Part shown: piece by piece, positions 24,796-34,320 of the stretch
Position numbering within the stretch: the stretch's first letter is position 1
Layout of the letters: every line of letters starts with the position of its first letter
Assembly: GCF_900269665.1 (NCBI RefSeq)
Contig: NZ_LT985361.1
Span: 4,088,694 to 4,152,693 of the forward strand
Origin: Nocardia suismassiliense
Lineage (GTDB): Bacteria; Actinomycetota; Actinomycetes; Mycobacteriales; Mycobacteriaceae
Reading direction: 5' to 3'
DNA: 64,000 nt
Program-made: the position numbers and the translations under genes
The notes under the pieces: generated by a model
What the model was told of the DNA's origin: nothing
The model's database searches: none
What the model saw: only the letters and a program-made list of their open reading frames with translations

Positions 24796-26355
24796 ATGCC
24801 CGAAACTGCACAGCTACCGACCGTCGCCCTCGATGGACCGTTGACCGGGGAGCAGGTCGTCGCTGTCGCGCGACTCGGCGCCAAGGTGCACCTGAGTGCG
24901 GCCACCGAGGACCGGCTGGCCGCGGCCCGGGCGCACGTCGACGCGCTCGCCGCGGGCACCGTGCCGACCTACGGCGTGTCTACCGGCTTCGGCGCGCTGG
25001 CGACCCGCCACATTCCCGAGGAGAGTCGCACCGCCCTGCAGCGTTCGCTGATCCGCTCGCACGCGGCCGGGGCGGGCCGGCCGGTCGAGCGCGAGGTGGT
25101 TCGCGCGCTGATGGTGCTCCGGTTGCGCACCCTGGCGACCGGCCACACCGGGATCCGCCCGGAGACAGCGGCCACCCTCGCCGCGCTGATCAATGCCGAC
25201 ATCACCCCGATCGTGCACGAGTACGGCTCGCTCGGCTGCTCCGGTGACCTCGCGCCGCTGGCCGCGGTGGCCCTCGCGCTGATGGGTGAGGGCGAGGTCA
25301 TCGATGCTGCCGGGAACGTGACGGACGCGGCAACGGCCTTGCGCGCCAACGGCATCAAGCCGGTCGTACTGGCCGAGAAAGAAGGGCTGGCGCTCACCAA
25401 CGGCACCGACGGCATGCTCGGCATGCTGACCCTCGCGCTCGCCGACCTGCACATGCTGCTCGACATCGCCGACCTCACCGCGGCCATGAGCGTGGAGGCG
25501 CTGCTCGGCACCGACCGGGTGTTCGCCGCCGACCTCCAGGCGCTGCGCCCGCACCCGGGCCAGGCCCGCTCGGCCGCGCGGATCGCCGCCGCCCTGGCCG
25601 GTTCGGAGATCGTGGCCAGTCACCGTGGGCCGGACTGCAATCGGGTGCAGGACGCCTACTCGCTGCGCTGCGCGCCGCAGGTGCACGGTGCGGCCCGCGA
25701 CACCGTCACGCACGCCGAGCTGGTCGCCGGCCGCGAATTGGCCTCCGCCGTAGACAATCCCGTGGTGCTCGCGGACGGCCGGCTGGAATCCAACGGCAAC
25801 TTCCACGGCGCCCCCGTCGCCTACGTGCTCGATTTCCTCGCCATCCCGGTGGCCGACGTCGCCAGCATGGCCGAGCGCCGGACCGACCGGATGCTCGATG
25901 TCGCACGCTCGCACGGCCTTCCGGCGTTCCTCGCCGCCGACCCCGGTGTCGACTCCGGGCACATGATCGCCCAGTACACCCAGGCCGCCGTGGTGAGTGA
26001 GCTCAAGCGCCTGGCGGTGCCCGCGTCGGTGGACTCGATCCCGAGCAGCGCGATGCAGGAGGATCACGTGTCGATGGGCTGGTCCGCCGCCCGCAAACTG
26101 CGCACCGCGGTGGACGGCCTGACCACCGTGCTGGCCGTCGAATACCTCACGGCCGCACGGGCACTGGACTTCCGTGCGCCGCTGCGCCCGGCGCCCGCCA
26201 CCGCCGCGGCCCGCGCGCTGCTACGCACGAAGGTCGACGGCCCCGGCCCCGATCGCCATCTCGCTCCCGAGATCGCCGCGGCCGAGGCACTGATCCGCTC
26301 CGGCGAACTCACCCGCGCGGTCGCCCCCCACCTGGCGTCCTCGAACGGGTCCTGA
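24796..26355 (+). CDS. hutH: Histidine ammonia-lyase
   Basis: 519 residues. It converts histidine to urocanate and ammonia. The MIO prosthetic group forms from the tripeptide at 148-150, here Cys-Ser-Gly within GSLGCSGDLAPLAA, where many lyases have Ala-Ser-Gly. Other family marks are PTYGVSTGFGALA, KEGLALTNGT and SRGPDCNRVQDAYSLRC in nearby form. The ATG at 24796 was preferred to one three codons upstream because the GGTGGA ribosome site is correctly spaced for it. It is the first gene of the five-gene hut operon. Confidence 0.94.
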   Translation: MPETAQLPTVALDGPLTGEQVVAVARLGAKVHLSAATEDRLAAARAHVDALAAGTVPTYGVSTGFGALATRHIPEESRTALQRSLIRSHAAGAGRPVEREVVRALMVLRLRTLATGHTGIRPETAATLAALINADITPIVHEYGSLGCSGDLAPLAAVALALMGEGEVIDAAGNVTDAATALRANGIKPVVLAEKEGLALTNGTDGMLGMLTLALADLHMLLDIADLTAAMSVEALLGTDRVFAADLQALRPHPGQARSAARIAAALAGSEIVASHRGPDCNRVQDAYSLRCAPQVHGAARDTVTHAELVAGRELASAVDNPVVLADGRLESNGNFHGAPVAYVLDFLAIPVADVASMAERRTDRMLDVARSHGLPAFLAADPGVDSGHMIAQYTQAAVVSELKRLAVPASVDSIPSSAMQEDHVSMGWSAARKLRTAVDGLTTVLAVEYLTAARALDFRAPLRPAPATAAARALLRTKVDGPGPDRHLAPEIAAAEALIRSGELTRAVAPHLASSNGS

Positions 26356-26418
26356 CTTTTCAGACATGTGCCGCGGCGCTGCCCCGCTCGCGGCCGAATT
26401 TCATCGGAGGTTGGTTCT

Positions 26419-28071
26419 ATGAGTCGGATAGTCCGGGCGGCGCGCGGCGCGCAGCTCACTGCCAAGAGCTGGCAGACCGAGGCGGCGATGCGGATGCTGC
26501 ACAACAATCTGGACCCCGAAGTGGCCGAGCGGCCCGAGGATCTGGTGGTGTACGGCGGCACCGGGAAGGCCGCCAGGAACTGGGCCAGCTTCGACGCGAT
26601 CACGCAGAGCCTGAGCACCCTGGAGGCCGACGAGACGCTGCTGGTGCAGTCGGGTAAGCCGGTCGGCGTGTTCCGCACGCACGAGTGGGCGCCGCGTGTG
26701 CTGATCGCGAACTCGAATCTCGTTGGCGACTGGGCGAATTGGCCGGAGTTCCGCAGGCTCGACGCGCTCGGGCTGACCATGTACGGGCAGATGACCGCGG
26801 GCTCGTGGATCTACATCGGCACCCAGGGCATCCTGCAGGGCACCTACGAGACCTTCGCGGCGGTGGCGGACAAGCGTTTCGGCGGTACCCTCGCGGGCAC
26901 GCTCACCTTGACCGCAGGCCTCGGCGGCATGGGCGGCGCGCAACCGCTGGCGGTCACCATGAACGACGGCGTCGCGCTGGTCATCGAGTGCGACCCGGCC
27001 CGGGCGCAGCGCCGGGTGCAGGAACGCTACCTGGACGAGATCGCGACCGACCTCGACGACGCCGTGATGCGGGTGACGAGCGCGCGCAGGCAGCGAAAAG
27101 CGTTGTCCGTCGGCCTGATCGGCAACGCCGCCGAGGTGCTGCCGGAGCTGCTGGCCCGCGGCCTCGACCCCGAGATCGTCACCGACCAGACCTCCGCGCA
27201 CGACCCGCTCGCCTACCTGCCGCGCGGCATCGCGGTGGAGGACTGGACCGACTACGCGACGAAGAAACCCGACGAGTTCACCGAGCGGGCCCGCGAATCG
27301 ATGGCTGAGCACGTCGACGCCATGCTCGGCTTCCTGGACAAGGGCGCCGAGGTCTTCGACTACGGCAACTCCCTGCGCGGCGAGGCCGCACTCGGCGGCT
27401 GCGAGCGGGCCTTCGACTTCCCCGGCTTCGTCCCCGCCTACATCCGCCCGCTGTTCTGCGAGGGCAAGGGGCCGTTCCGCTGGGCCGCGCTCTCCGGTGA
27501 CCCGAAGGACATCGCCGCCACCGACCGCGCCATCGTCGACCTGTTCCCGGAGAACGAGTCGCTGCGCCGCTGGATCCGGATGGCGAGCGAACGTGTTGCC
27601 TTCCAAGGGCTCCCGGCCCGCATCTGCTGGCTCGGCTACGGCGAACGGCACCTGGCCGGCTTGCGCTTCAACGAAATGGTCGCCAGCGGTGAGCTTTCGG
27701 CGCCCGTGGTGATCGGACGCGACCATCTCGACTCCGGCAGCGTCGCCTCCCCGTACCGCGAGACCGAGTCGATGGCCGACGGTTCCGACGCCATCGCGGA
27801 CTGGCCGCTGCTGAACGCGCTGCTCAACACCGCGTCCGGCGCGACGTGGGTGTCCATCCATCACGGTGGCGGCGTCGGCATGGGCCGGTCCATCCACGCC
27901 GGGCAGGTCTGCGTGGCCGACGGCACCGAACTGGCCGCGCAGAAGATCGAGCGTGTGCTCACCAACGACCCTGGCACTGGCGTGATCCGGCACGTCGACG
28001 CGGGCTACGAGCGCGCCACCACGGTGGCCGCCGAGCGCGGTGTCCGCATCCCCATGCACGAGGCGCCGTGA
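26419..28071 (+). CDS. hutU: Urocanate hydratase
   Basis: 550 residues, full length. It hydrates urocanate to imidazolone propionate using NAD+ as an electrophilic cofactor. Typical stretches are visible: NNLDPEVAERPEDLVVYGG near the N-terminus, TAGLGGMGGAQPLAVTMNDG for the NAD-binding region, and VSIHHGGGVGMGRSIHAGQV near the C-terminus. The start ATG is preceded by GGAGG at 8 bases. It follows hutH by 63 bases. Confidence 0.96.
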   Translation: MSRIVRAARGAQLTAKSWQTEAAMRMLHNNLDPEVAERPEDLVVYGGTGKAARNWASFDAITQSLSTLEADETLLVQSGKPVGVFRTHEWAPRVLIANSNLVGDWANWPEFRRLDALGLTMYGQMTAGSWIYIGTQGILQGTYETFAAVADKRFGGTLAGTLTLTAGLGGMGGAQPLAVTMNDGVALVIECDPARAQRRVQERYLDEIATDLDDAVMRVTSARRQRKALSVGLIGNAAEVLPELLARGLDPEIVTDQTSAHDPLAYLPRGIAVEDWTDYATKKPDEFTERARESMAEHVDAMLGFLDKGAEVFDYGNSLRGEAALGGCERAFDFPGFVPAYIRPLFCEGKGPFRWAALSGDPKDIAATDRAIVDLFPENESLRRWIRMASERVAFQGLPARICWLGYGERHLAGLRFNEMVASGELSAPVVIGRDHLDSGSVASPYRETESMADGSDAIADWPLLNALLNTASGATWVSIHHGGGVGMGRSIHAGQVCVADGTELAAQKIERVLTNDPGTGVIRHVDAGYERATTVAAERGVRIPMHEAP

Positions 28072-28108
28072 ACCACACCGGCGAGCACGGCACGACAGGA
28101 GTAGCACG

Positions 28109-29308
28109 GTGGGCGTGAACGAGCTGATGGGCGAGATCGCCGGCGTCGGACGGGACGCCCGGCGCGGCGGCTACTCCCGGCACGTCTACGACTATGCCGA
28201 CTTCGAGCTGCGCGACTGGTTCATCGACCAGGCCCTCGACAGCGGACTGGACGTGAATACCGACCGCAACGGCAATATCTGGGCTTGGTGGGGAAATCCA
28301 GGCAGCGACGCGGTCGTCACGGGAAGTCATCTCGATTCGGTGCCCGGTGGTGGCGCCTACGACGGTCCGCTCGGCGTGGCCAGCGCGCTCGCGGCAGTGG
28401 AGATATTGCAGGGCAAGGGTTTCGCCCCGGCCAAGCCGCTCGCCCTGCTGGTGTTCGCGGAGGAGGAGGGCGGCCGATTCGGCGTGCCGTGCCTCGGTTC
28501 CCGGTTGCTCACCGGTGCCATCGACGCCGATCGTGCGCGAAACCTGCGCGACACCGACGGCGTGACGCTCGCCGAAGCGGCCGTGAAGGCCGGTCACGAC
28601 CCGAAGCGTTTCGGTGCCGACCCCGAATCATTGGCCCAGATCGGCTGTTTCGTGGAACTGCACGTGGAGCAGGGGCGCGGGCTGATCGAGCTGGATAGTC
28701 CGGTCGCCACCGGCAGCAGCATCATCGCGCACGGGCGCTACCGATTCTCCTTCTCCGGGCAGGGAAATCACGCCGGCGCCACCCGGCTCGCCGATCGGCA
28801 CGATCCGATGCTGCCCGCCGCGACGGTCGTGGCGGCCGCGCGCCGGGCCGCCGCCGCGATGAACGACGCACGCGCCACCGTCGGCAGGCTGGTGCCTACT
28901 CCCGGCGGCACGAATGTCATCGCATCCACCGTCGATCTGTGGCTGGACGCCCGTGTTTCGGGGGAGGGCCGCACCGCGGTACTGGTCGAGGACATCACCG
29001 AGGCGGCGCGCGCGGCCGCCGAGGCGGAAGGATGCGAGCTCACCGTCACCGAGGAGTCCTACTCGGACGACGTCGTTTTCGACGAGACGCTCCGGAGCCG
29101 AATGGACAAGGTGCTCGGCGGAGTACCCGCGCTGCCGACCGGCGCGGGCCACGACGCCGGCATCCTCGCCGCGCACGTTCCCTCCGGCATGCTGTACGTG
29201 CGCAACCCGACCGGCATCAGCCACGCCCCCGAGGAGTACGCCGAACCCGCCGACATCGACAGCGGCGCACAGAGTCTCGCACGGGTGCTCGAGGAACTGG
29301 CCGGATGA
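28109..29308 (+). CDS. M20-family amidohydrolase (allantoate amidohydrolase-like) in the hut operon
   Basis: 399 residues with the two-zinc M20 architecture: GSHLDSVPGGGAYDGPLGV (His and bridging Asp), FAEEEGGRFG (Glu pair), CFVELHVEQG, and GNHAGATRLADRHD in the lid domain; a late His lies in GISHAPEE. Family members hydrolyse allantoate or N-carbamoyl amino acids. Here it sits between hutU and hutF, overlapping hutF by 4 bases, and no HutG is present. A role in cleaving the N-formylglutamate that HutF makes is therefore inferred. The GTG start has AGGAG 7 bases upstream. Confidence 0.85.
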   Translation: MGVNELMGEIAGVGRDARRGGYSRHVYDYADFELRDWFIDQALDSGLDVNTDRNGNIWAWWGNPGSDAVVTGSHLDSVPGGGAYDGPLGVASALAAVEILQGKGFAPAKPLALLVFAEEEGGRFGVPCLGSRLLTGAIDADRARNLRDTDGVTLAEAAVKAGHDPKRFGADPESLAQIGCFVELHVEQGRGLIELDSPVATGSSIIAHGRYRFSFSGQGNHAGATRLADRHDPMLPAATVVAAARRAAAAMNDARATVGRLVPTPGGTNVIASTVDLWLDARVSGEGRTAVLVEDITEAARAAAEAEGCELTVTEESYSDDVVFDETLRSRMDKVLGGVPALPTGAGHDAGILAAHVPSGMLYVRNPTGISHAPEEYAEPADIDSGAQSLARVLEELAG

Positions 29309-30609
29309 CCGTCTACTGGGCGGAACACGCGTGGCTGCCGGACGGACCGGCCGCGGCGGTGGCGATCGAGGTGCACGGCGCGGTGATCCGGTCGGTGACC
29401 CGCGACGCCGACCGGACGGGCACGGTGCTGCCCGGCCTGACGATCCCCGGCTTCGCCAACGCGCACTCGCACGCCTTCCACCGTGCGCTGCGCGGCCGCA
29501 CCCAGCACGATCAAGGCACGTTCTGGACCTGGCGGCAACGTATGTATGCCGTTGCCGCCCAACTGAATCCCGACTCCTACTACCGGCTGGCGCGCGCGGT
29601 GTACGCCGAGATGGTGCTGGCGGGATACACCAGCGTCGGCGAATTCCACTACCTGCATCACGCGCCCGGTGGCGCGCGGTATTCGGATCCCAACGCGATG
29701 AGTGCGGCACTCGCGGCGGCCGCCGACGACGCCGGTATCCGACTGACCCTGCTCGATACCTGTTATATGGCAGGAGGATTCGGTGTCGAGCTGGACGAGC
29801 AGCAACTTCGATTCAGTGACGGCACGGTAGACGCGTGGGCCGAACGTGCCGCAGCGTTCACGCCGAAACCGGAGCTGGTGCGGACCGGCGTTGCGGCGCA
29901 CTCGGTGCGTGCGGTGCCTGCAGCGGCCCTGCCGGTGATCGCCGGTGCGGCCGAGGGTCGCCCGGTGCACGTCCATCTCTCTGAGCAGCCCGCCGAGAAC
30001 GCTGATTGCCTTGCCGCACATGGCTGTACACCGACCGCACTCTTGGCGGAGGCCGGCCTGCTCGGCCCGCAAACGGTCGCGGTGCACGCCACTCACCTCA
30101 CGCCCGCCGACATCACCCTGCTCGCCGACCACGGCACCCGCGCGTGTTTCTGCCCCACCACCGAACGCGACCTCGGCGACGGCATCGGCCCGGCCCGCGC
30201 GCTCTCGGACGCCGGCGTAGGCCTGTGCCTCGGCACCGACAGCCACGCGGTGATCGACGCCTTCGAGGAGTGGCGCGCGCTCGAACTCGACGAGCGCCTC
30301 GCCAGCCGCGCCCGTGGTCGGTTCAGCCCCGCCGAGCTCTACCGCGCCGCCACCGACCACGCGTCCATCGGCTGGCCCGAGGTCGGCCGGATCGCCCCCG
30401 ACGCCGCCGCCGACCTGGTCACCATCGATCTCGACTCCCTCCGCACGGCGGGCACCGCACCCGCCGCCGCCCTGTTCGCCGCGACCGCCAGCGACGTCCG
30501 CTCGGTGCTCGTCGCGGGCCGCCCCGTCGTGTCCGAACACCGGCACCTGCGAGTCGAACGTCCGGAAACCGTGTTGCGCGAAGAAATCGAGGCACTGTGT
30601 CGACCCTGA
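29305..30609 (+). CDS. hutF: Formimidoylglutamate deiminase
   Basis: 434 residues of the amidohydrolase superfamily. HutF marks include the metal-binding NAHSHAFHRALRGRT, HVHLSEQPAEN, AVHATHLTPADI and LCLGTDSHAVID. It deiminates N-formimino-L-glutamate to N-formyl-L-glutamate plus ammonia, the five-step branch of histidine degradation. The start ATG overlaps the upstream stop, and its C-terminus overlaps the hutI start by 13 bases. Confidence 0.93.
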   Translation: MTVYWAEHAWLPDGPAAAVAIEVHGAVIRSVTRDADRTGTVLPGLTIPGFANAHSHAFHRALRGRTQHDQGTFWTWRQRMYAVAAQLNPDSYYRLARAVYAEMVLAGYTSVGEFHYLHHAPGGARYSDPNAMSAALAAAADDAGIRLTLLDTCYMAGGFGVELDEQQLRFSDGTVDAWAERAAAFTPKPELVRTGVAAHSVRAVPAAALPVIAGAAEGRPVHVHLSEQPAENADCLAAHGCTPTALLAEAGLLGPQTVAVHATHLTPADITLLADHGTRACFCPTTERDLGDGIGPARALSDAGVGLCLGTDSHAVIDAFEEWRALELDERLASRARGRFSPAELYRAATDHASIGWPEVGRIAPDAAADLVTIDLDSLRTAGTAPAAALFAATASDVRSVLVAGRPVVSEHRHLRVERPETVLREEIEALCRP

Positions 30610-31754
30610 TCACCGGTATCGGCGAACTCACCACCAACACCGAGGACGGCCCGCTGCACGACGCCGCGGTCGTGCTCGACGGCGACCGCTTCGCCTGGAT
30701 CGGCCCGGCGGCCGCCGCCCCCGCCGCCGACGATCGCATCGACCTCGACGGCCGGGCCGCCCTGCCCGGCTGGGTCGACAGCCACACGCATCTCGTCTTC
30801 GCCGGTGACCGCACCGCCGAATTCGAGGCGAGGATGGCCGGGCGGCCGTACCGCGCGGGCGGTATCGCCACCACCGTCGCCGCCACCCGGGCCGCCTCGA
30901 ACGACGAGCTGTCGGTCAACCTGGCCCGCCACATTGCCGAGGCACGCAGGCAGGGCACCACCTGCCTCGAAACCAAAACCGGCTACGGGCTCAGCGTCGC
31001 CGACGAACTGCGCTCCGCCCGGCTCGCCGCGGCCGCCGCCGACGAGGTCACCTTCCTCGGCGCGCACCTCGTCCCGTCCGACATGGCCGCCGACGCCTAC
31101 GTCGACCTGGTGTGCGGCGAGATGCTCGACGCCGTCGCCCCCTACGTGCGCTGGGCCGATGTCTTCTGCGAGACAGGCGCTTTCGACCAGGCCCAGTCCG
31201 ATCGGGTGTTGCGCGCCGCGCACGACCGCGGCCTCGGCCTGCGCGTGCACGGCAACCAGTTGGGGGAGGGCCCCGGCGTCCAACTCGCGGTGCGCCACGG
31301 CGCCGCGAGCGTCGACCACTGCACCTATCTGACCGACGAGGACATCGAAGCGCTCGCCGCCTCCGACACCGTCGCCACCGTGCTACCCGCCTGCGACCTG
31401 TCCACCAGGCAGCGCCTAGCCCCGGCCCGTGCCCTGCTCGACGCGGGCGCCACCGTCGCACTGGCCACCAACGCCAACCCCGGCAGCTCCTACACCACCT
31501 CGATGGCCTTCTGCGTCGCCACCGCCGTACTGCAGATGGGACTTTCGATAGCCGAAGCCGTGCACGCCGCCACTGCGGGCGGCGCGCGGGCACTGCGCCG
31601 CGACGACGTCGGCGTCATCCGGGTCGGTGCCCGAGCGGACCTCCAAGTCCTCGACGCCCCCTCGGTCACCCACCTGGCTTACCGCCCCGGCGTGCCATTG
31701 ACTTACGCGGTCTGGCGGCTGGGTCGTGCGGTCCGCGTCCCGATGTTCGACTGA
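30597..31754 (+). CDS. hutI: Imidazolonepropionase
   Basis: 385 residues. It hydrolyses imidazolone propionate to N-formimino-L-glutamate. Amidohydrolase features are LPGWVDSHTHLVFAGDRTAEF in two parts, TCLETKTGYGLS and the metal-binding LRVHGNQLGEGPG. The GTG start lies within the last codons of hutF; upstream in-frame sequence is Arg/Pro-rich shadow of hutF. It is the last gene of the operon and is followed by a strong hairpin. Confidence 0.95.
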   Translation: MSTLITGIGELTTNTEDGPLHDAAVVLDGDRFAWIGPAAAAPAADDRIDLDGRAALPGWVDSHTHLVFAGDRTAEFEARMAGRPYRAGGIATTVAATRAASNDELSVNLARHIAEARRQGTTCLETKTGYGLSVADELRSARLAAAAADEVTFLGAHLVPSDMAADAYVDLVCGEMLDAVAPYVRWADVFCETGAFDQAQSDRVLRAAHDRGLGLRVHGNQLGEGPGVQLAVRHGAASVDHCTYLTDEDIEALAASDTVATVLPACDLSTRQRLAPARALLDAGATVALATNANPGSSYTTSMAFCVATAVLQMGLSIAEAVHAATAGGARALRRDDVGVIRVGARADLQVLDAPSVTHLAYRPGVPLTYAVWRLGRAVRVPMFD

Positions 31755-32003
31755 AGCGCTGAACGCGAATCCTGTTCGTTTACAACGACTCAGGTCGCTG
31801 ACCACCCTGCGTGTATCTCGCTGATTCCCGTCCGCTGTGCCACGCACACGGCCACCTGGTGCGGCGCCCGGGACCAGCCGGGGCGCCGCGGACCAGATGG
31901 CCGCTGGATCGGTCGCCGCCAACCCGACGCCGACCGATCCGAGAACGCACGAATGGCGATCGGTGGGTAAACCACCGATCGCCGGTCGTGCTTTATGAAT
32001 ACG
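31755..32003. other. Intergenic region between convergent hutI and DoxX genes
   Basis: About 250 bases with no supported gene. Its only clear structure is the 12-bp-stem hairpin at 31955-31983, close to the end of the DoxX gene. Confidence 0.6.
31955..31983. terminator. Strong bidirectional hairpin terminator
   Basis: GGCGATCGGTGG (31955-31966) and CCACCGATCGCC (31972-31983) form a perfect 12-bp stem with a 5-base loop. It stands between the convergent hutI and DoxX genes and should stop both transcripts. No long U tract is present, as is usual in high-GC actinobacteria. Confidence 0.75.
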
Positions 32004-32441
32004 TCACCGCGAGAGCGAGTTACGCAGATCGGTGATCGTGGCGCGACGCTCGTAGGCGATCCAGGCGAAGATCGCGGCGAGCACCAGCGGGAAGATCGCC
32101 ATCGCCGGCTTGTCGGCGATGAACGCCTGCGTAGCGGCGGCGAGCACGGTGAGCACGGACAGACCCGCGGCAGCCAAGGCACTGAGCCGCGGCACCATCA
32201 GACCGATACCACCCGCGACCTCGACAACGCCGATGAAGATGAGCAGCCCGAGCGGGATGGTCAGGTTCTCGGGGGCGTTCTCCATCAGCTTGTTCGGGAT
32301 AACGAGCTTCGGCCCGCCCGAGGCGATGATGAAGAACAGGCCGAGCAGGATCTGCAGGGTCCACAGCACCCGGTCACGGACCTTGCCCGGACGGTAGGTG
32401 GCGTTGTCGGAGAAGTTGGCGGCGGGGTTCGCGGTGGTCAT
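32004..32441 (-). CDS. DoxX-family membrane protein
   Basis: 145 residues with four predicted helices. The first contains the DoxX-type LQILLGLFFIIASGGPKL, followed by PLGLLIFIGVVEVAGGIGL. DoxX-like proteins are small quinone-oxidase-associated or stress-related membrane proteins without a firm common function. The ATG was selected because it follows GAAGGA at proper distance and directly precedes the hydrophilic head; upstream codons are Arg/Pro-rich. Confidence 0.8.
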   Translation of the reverse strand: MTTANPAANFSDNATYRPGKVRDRVLWTLQILLGLFFIIASGGPKLVIPNKLMENAPENLTIPLGLLIFIGVVEVAGGIGLMVPRLSALAAAGLSVLTVLAAATQAFIADKPAMAIFPLVLAAIFAWIAYERRATITDLRNSLSR

Positions 32442-32698
32442 TTCTGGTCCTTCTGGTCGGTCGCGCTGGGTTGGAAGCGCGTTCAACAGATAGGACGGAG
32501 CCCCGCACCAGAACTAATCGCTGTCCGCGAAAAACTTTCTGAAACTCGTTAGGGCCCGGTCTGCGCGCTATGCCACTCCGACGGTTGAGGAACGACCACC
32601 GGACCGCTCGGCGTCGGCGGTCACGTGGACGTCAACCTGTCGGATACCGCCCATGCCGGGCTCGCTAGGGATCTGTCGCGGCGGGCGTCCGAGCGAAC

Positions 32699-32974
32699 TC
32701 AACCCACGATGTTGAAGAGAACGATGGCCAGCGGGATGCCGAAACCGGAGATCAGGGCGCCGATGGCTAGGTCGCGGTTGTTCTGCTGGATCTTCGGGGT
32801 GCGGGTGAGGGCGATGATCGCCAGGGGGATGGCGAGGAAGAAGGCGCCGATGAAGCCGAGTACCCATGCGACGGCGGCGAGAACGTTGGTTTTGTAGCCG
32901 AGGTCGCTGGAGCTTGGTGGTAACCGACGGCCCGTTTCGTCCGTGCTGACATCGCGTGGCATTTCTTCGAGCAT
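32699..32974 (-). CDS. Small two-helix membrane protein (DUF4190-like)
   Basis: 91 residues. A polar N-terminal tail of ~27 residues precedes two hydrophobic helices (VLAAVAWVLGFIGAFFLAIP and the C-terminal LAIGALISGFGIPLAIVLF) separated by a short basic loop (LTRTPKIQQNNRD). This is the pattern of DUF4190-type proteins, whose function is unknown. A GGAGGA ribosome site lies upstream. The 257 bases between it and the DoxX gene start hold no gene that I can support. Confidence 0.7.
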   Translation of the reverse strand: MLEEMPRDVSTDETGRRLPPSSSDLGYKTNVLAAVAWVLGFIGAFFLAIPLAIIALTRTPKIQQNNRDLAIGALISGFGIPLAIVLFNIVG

Positions 32975-33080
32975 GAGCCCTGTCCTCCCGACTGCCGCTC
33001 ATGTGAAACCACGATGACTCCCCGTCGGCAGCTCCCATCGAGACCTTATACCGAGCAGCGGGTTTCGTGTGCGGCGATGC

Positions 33081-34202
33081 TCAGCGCGCCGGGAAGCGAA
33101 GGACACGATCGTCGTTCGGGCCTGGATCACCGCGCCCATCGGTGTTGGAGGTGGTGAGCCAAAGTGCTCCGTCGGGCGCAACCATGACTGTGCGTAGCCG
33201 ACCGTATTTGTCCTGCAGGACATCTCGGGGCCGACCGAGGGTGCCGTCGCGCAGCGGCACGGTCCACAATCGGGCACCGCGCAACGCTGCGACATAGAGT
33301 GTGTCACCGGCGATCGCGATGCCGGAGGGGGAAGCCTCCGCGGTGGTCCACGTCGTCAAGGGTTCGACGTATCCACGATCCGTGCCGCCCATCCCTTCGA
33401 CCGCAGGCCAACCATAGTTGCGTCCCGGCTCGATCAGATTGATCTCGTCGAATCGGTTCTGCCCGAACTCCGCCGCGAAGAACCGCCCGGTGCGGTCCCA
33501 CGCCAGCCCCTGCACGTTGCGATGCCCCAGGCTGTACACCGGCGATCCCGGAGTCGGATTGCCTTGCGCAGGTTTACCTTCCGGCGTCAGCCGGAGGATC
33601 TTCCCATTGGGGCTCGAGGGATCCTGCGACCGCGAAGTCTGTCCCGCATCGCCGGTCCCCACATACAACATCCCGTCCGGCCCGAACGCGATCCGCCCAC
33701 CATTGTGATTGCCGGCCTTGGCAATCCCGTCGAACACCACTTCCGGCCGTCCATCGAGCCGAAATCGTACGATCCGATTGTCGGTGTCGCCGGTGAAATA
33801 GGCGTACACGTAGCGGTTTTCGCTGTACAGCGGTGACAACGCCAATCCGAGCAGCCCACCTTCACCGCGCGCGACGACACCGGGCACCTCGTAGACCTGT
33901 TCCGGCGGGTGCCCCGGCCCGATCCGCAGAATCCGCCCGGTATCCCGCTCGGCCACCAACGCGTTGCCGTCGGGCAGGAAAGCCAGCCCCCACGGCACTT
34001 CGATCCCGTGCGCGATCTCCTCTGCGGCTCCGAGATCGGCCGCGCCCGAGGGCTCACTGGGCGCGGTACTGCGCACCGTCGGGGGAGCGGGTTCGGTGCG
34101 GTCCGCGCTGTCGCACCCGCACAGCACGCCGACCACCAGAAATACAGCGCCCACCACACCGAAAGCACGCCGACGCGCAAACATGACATTCCTATTACCC
34201 AT
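33081..34202 (-). CDS. PQQ-dependent sugar dehydrogenase-like lipoprotein
   Basis: 373 residues. The lipoprotein signal ends at Cys30 (LCGC). A six-bladed glucose/sorbosone-dehydrogenase propeller follows, with IEVPWGLAFLPDG, GEGGLLGLALSP, GNHNGGRIAFGPDGMLYVG, SLGHRNVQGLAW and an aspartate-rich C-terminus. Family members oxidise aldoses with pyrroloquinoline quinone or a metal; some, such as mycobacterial relatives, bind no PQQ, so activity is open. The ATG with GGAGG 7 bases upstream was chosen; another ATG six codons later would also keep the signal. It is divergent from the LysR gene. Confidence 0.85.
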   Translation of the reverse strand: MGNRNVMFARRRAFGVVGAVFLVVGVLCGCDSADRTEPAPPTVRSTAPSEPSGAADLGAAEEIAHGIEVPWGLAFLPDGNALVAERDTGRILRIGPGHPPEQVYEVPGVVARGEGGLLGLALSPLYSENRYVYAYFTGDTDNRIVRFRLDGRPEVVFDGIAKAGNHNGGRIAFGPDGMLYVGTGDAGQTSRSQDPSSPNGKILRLTPEGKPAQGNPTPGSPVYSLGHRNVQGLAWDRTGRFFAAEFGQNRFDEINLIEPGRNYGWPAVEGMGGTDRGYVEPLTTWTTAEASPSGIAIAGDTLYVAALRGARLWTVPLRDGTLGRPRDVLQDKYGRLRTVMVAPDGALWLTTSNTDGRGDPGPNDDRVLRFPAR

Positions 34203-34320
34203 GTGGGCACCTCCGACACCATTTCCAAGGCCCGCGGCGCGCGGGCCGAAGCCGCATCGGTTGGCCGCGCAGCACGGGCGGTAGCCTGACCCAGTCTTGT
34301 CCCCGAACCACGTTGAGGTC

